Of a stretch of DNA of 6,038 nucleotides, positions 4,553-6,038 are shown one piece after another. The stretch is from Clostridiales bacterium (GTDB lineage Bacteria > Bacillota > Clostridia > Lutisporales > Lutisporaceae), in contig DUSG01000205.1 in the NCBI GenBank assembly GCA_012842725.1, positions 1 through 6,038 on the forward strand. Direction: 5' to 3'. The position numbers were made by a program, and so were the translations under genes. The notes beneath the pieces were generated by a model. That model was not told the DNA's origin. It made no database searches and was given only the letters and a program-made list of their open reading frames with translations. Within the stretch, counting starts at the first letter, position 1. Each line of letters opens with the position of its first letter.

Positions 4553-5644
4553 ATGAGAATAATAACAAATAGATCTGATTTATTAGAAAGTATAAATATA
4601 GTCCAAAAATCTGTTCCTTCAAAAACAACGCTTCCTATTTTGGAAGGTATTCTTTTTCAGGCAAAAAATGGAAAACTTACATTAACTTCAACTGATCTTG
4701 AAATGGGTATAGAAACTACAATAGATGTAGATGTTATAGAACCAGGAAATACAGTTGTTTCATCTAAAATAATCGGAGAAATAGTCAGAAAATTACCTGA
4801 TTCAGATATAGAATTGGAAACTAAGGACAATTTTGTTTACATAAAAAGTGAACATTCTCAGGCTAAAATATTGTCATTGCCTACGGAAGAATTTCCCGAA
4901 TTACCTAATGTAGACAGAGAGATGGGTTTGAGTTTAACAAATTCAACTCTTAAAGAAATGATAAAACAGACAATTGTGGCCGTTTCTAATGATGAAATAA
5001 GACCTATACTGACCGGTGTACTGATGGAAGTGGACGGAAGCAATATAACCATGGTAGCCTTAGACGGATTCAGAATGGCGGTAAGAGTTGCCAAAGCTCT
5101 GAACGATCAAAGTTTTAAAGCGGTAATACCGGGTAAAACCCTGGTAGAAATAGCAAAAATATTAGATGACAGCGAAGATCCCGTCAGCATATTTGTATCA
5201 AGGAATCAGGTGTTGTTCCATATAGGAAATACCACCGTTGTCTCAAGGCTTCTTGAAGGAGAATTTATAAATTATAAACAGCTTATTCCGTCAGAATACA
5301 AGACTAAGATAGTAATAAACAAAAATAATTTTATGGATGCATGTGACAGGGCAGCTTTGTTTGCAAGGGAATCCAATAACAGCATAAAGCTGGAAATATT
5401 CGATGATGTAATGAATATTAAATCAAACAGTGAGTATGGAGACGTTCATGAAGAAATCAATATTTCAAAGACCGGAGAAGATATTGAAATAGCATTTAAC
5501 CCCAGATATTTAATGGATGCTTTGAAAGTTATCAATAACGAAGAAGTAACCGTGGAGTTTACCACCAGCGTAAGCCCAAGTATTATAAAACCATTAAAGG
5601 ATCAGGATTTTCTATATTTGGTTTTACCGGTACGCAGAAGATAA
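4553..5644 (+). CDS. dnaN: DNA polymerase III beta subunit (sliding clamp)
   Basis: A 363-aa protein that dimerises into the ring clamp around DNA and tethers the replicative polymerase and other repair and replication partners. It shows the three-fold clamp architecture (about 1-120, 128-245, 250-363). Conserved stretches include TLPILEGILF (26-35), TSTDLEMGIE (45-54), RPILTGVLME (150-159), LDGFRMAVR (170-178), SRLLEGEFINYKQLIP (231-246) and FNPRYLMDAL (316-325). The C-terminus LYLVLPVRRR forms part of the partner-binding pocket. The Shine-Dalgarno is a run of five G with a 10-base spacer, weaker than those of its neighbours, and that spacer is a DnaA box. No separate promoter is clear, so it may rely on dnaA read-through. 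Length and sequence are ordinary. Confidence 0.98.
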   Translation: MRIITNRSDLLESINIVQKSVPSKTTLPILEGILFQAKNGKLTLTSTDLEMGIETTIDVDVIEPGNTVVSSKIIGEIVRKLPDSDIELETKDNFVYIKSEHSQAKILSLPTEEFPELPNVDREMGLSLTNSTLKEMIKQTIVAVSNDEIRPILTGVLMEVDGSNITMVALDGFRMAVRVAKALNDQSFKAVIPGKTLVEIAKILDDSEDPVSIFVSRNQVLFHIGNTTVVSRLLEGEFINYKQLIPSEYKTKIVINKNNFMDACDRAALFARESNNSIKLEIFDDVMNIKSNSEYGDVHEEINISKTGEDIEIAFNPRYLMDALKVINNEEVTVEFTTSVSPSIIKPLKDQDFLYLVLPVRRR

Positions 5645-5647
5645 AAG

Positions 5648-5654
5648 AAGGTGA
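5648..5654 (+). promoter_or_regulatory. Ribosome-binding site that fixes the S4 protein start
   Basis: AAGGTGA lies five bases before a TTG at 5660-5662. The alternative GTG at 5651 sits inside this sequence and would lack a well-spaced ribosome-binding site. An ATG at 5654 meets a stop after one codon. The TTG is therefore preferred. Confidence 0.7.
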
Positions 5655-5659
5655 ATGTT

Positions 5660-5866
5660 TTGATTGAAATAAAAATAAGTACGGAATATATTAAACTGGA
5701 TCAGTTTCTTAAATTTGCAGGTTTGGTTAAAACCGGAGGAGAAGCAAAGCATCTGATTAAAGACGGAAAAGTACTGGTTAACGGAGTTGTAGAAACATCA
5801 AGGGGAAAAAAGTTGAGGGTTAATGACGAAGTTGAATTTGAGGGAAAGAAGTTTAAGATAGTCTAA
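5660..5866 (+). CDS. yaaA: S4-domain RNA-binding protein, YaaA/RlbA family
   Basis: A small (68-aa) single-domain protein. The S4-like RNA-binding fold is shown by YIKLDQFLKFAGLVKTGGEA (10-29), KDGKVLVNG (34-42), RGKKLRVNDEVEFEG (48-62) and the C-terminal KKFKIV. The family lies between dnaN and recF in many Firmicutes and is linked to ribosome assembly in B. subtilis; that role is inferred from family here. I chose the TTG start at 5660, which gives the usual M-I-E-I-K-I N-terminus; a GTG at 5651 would add three residues. It begins 15 bp after the dnaN stop and is followed 19 bp later by recF, so the three genes probably form one transcript. Confidence 0.92.
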   Translation: MIEIKISTEYIKLDQFLKFAGLVKTGGEAKHLIKDGKVLVNGVVETSRGKKLRVNDEVEFEGKKFKIV

Positions 5867-5885
5867 CGGTCAGGGAGTGCTTTTA

Positions 5886-6038
5886 TTGAATATAGAAAGT
5901 ATTTTTTTGTTAAATTTCAGGAATTACGGAGAACAATACATAGAATTGCACCCGGGCCTGAACATATTCTATGGAGATAATGCCCAGGGAAAAACAAATA
6001 TAATTGAAGCGGTCTATCTTCTTACCATGGGAAAATCC
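5886..6038 (+). CDS. recF: DNA replication and repair protein RecF, N-terminal part
   Basis: Partial gene: the first 51 codons are present and the rest lies past the right edge. RecF is an SMC-like ATPase that binds gapped DNA and, with RecO and RecR, helps load RecA. The N-terminus carries the family pattern LLNFRNYGE (8-16) and the Walker A motif GDNAQGKTNIIEAVYLLTMG (30-49). The start is TTG (5886-5888), with GGGAG (5873-5877) eight bases upstream; the frame gives M-N-I-E-S-I-F-L-L-N-F-R-N-Y, as expected. It lies 19 bp after the S4 gene, the usual dnaN-S4-recF order. Confidence 0.95.
   Translation, partial: MNIESIFLLNFRNYGEQYIELHPGLNIFYGDNAQGKTNIIEAVYLLTMGKS

Noticed and set aside
4858..5094. 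Open frame on the minus strand inside dnaN
   Set aside because: Antisense shadow of dnaN, with low-complexity content and no start signals.
1..6038. Mobile element, CRISPR array, defence or other novel gene system
   Set aside because: Every long frame is a conserved origin-region gene in standard order. There are no spacer repeats, transposase motifs, target-site duplications or foreign-looking segments.

Overview
This window is the chromosomal replication origin region of a low-GC, Gram-positive bacterium, most likely a member of the Clostridia. The evidence is the conserved gene order (mnmE, jag/khpB, yidC, yidD, rnpA and rpmH leftward; dnaA, dnaN, an S4 protein and recF rightward), very AT-rich intergenic DNA, strong Shine-Dalgarno sequences and frequent TTG/GTG starts. 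I cannot name the genus from the sequence alone.

Left arm (1-2480, minus strand): the cluster reads rpmH (ribosomal protein L34), rnpA (RNase P protein), yidD (membrane-insertion helper), yidC (membrane insertase), jag/khpB (RNA-binding KH/R3H protein) and the first 73 codons of mnmE (tRNA U34-modifying GTPase). It starts from a perfect consensus vegetative promoter (TTGACA-N17-TATAAT) about 68 bp upstream of rpmH. A terminator-like hairpin overlaps the rpmH stop and could set the ratio of L34 to RNase P protein. yidD overlaps rnpA by 4 nt (GTGA), and jag starts directly after the yidC stop (TAGATG). A 101-bp gap before yidC carries a possible internal promoter. A 10-bp hairpin without a T-run separates jag from mnmE.

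Centre (2481-2988): this is the non-coding upstream half of oriC. It holds six perfect DnaA boxes (TTATNCACA), several one-mismatch boxes and a 16-bp dyad. One box overlaps a plausible -35 element of dnaA.

Right arm (2989-6038, plus strand): dnaA is followed by a 229-bp gap that is the second half of a bipartite, Bacillus-type origin. This gap contains five consecutive DnaA-trio units (CTATTACTATTACTA, 4484-4498), then a nearly pure A/T stretch that is the best candidate DNA unwinding element. A perfect DnaA box sits between the ribosome-binding site and the start codon of dnaN. After dnaN come a 68-aa S4-domain protein (YaaA/RlbA type) and the start of recF, both with TTG starts.

All genes read away from the origin, so transcription and replication run the same way on both arms. 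The genes themselves are intact and ordinary, and I see no mobile element, CRISPR array, pseudogene or unknown gene system. The interest lies in the regulatory and origin architecture.
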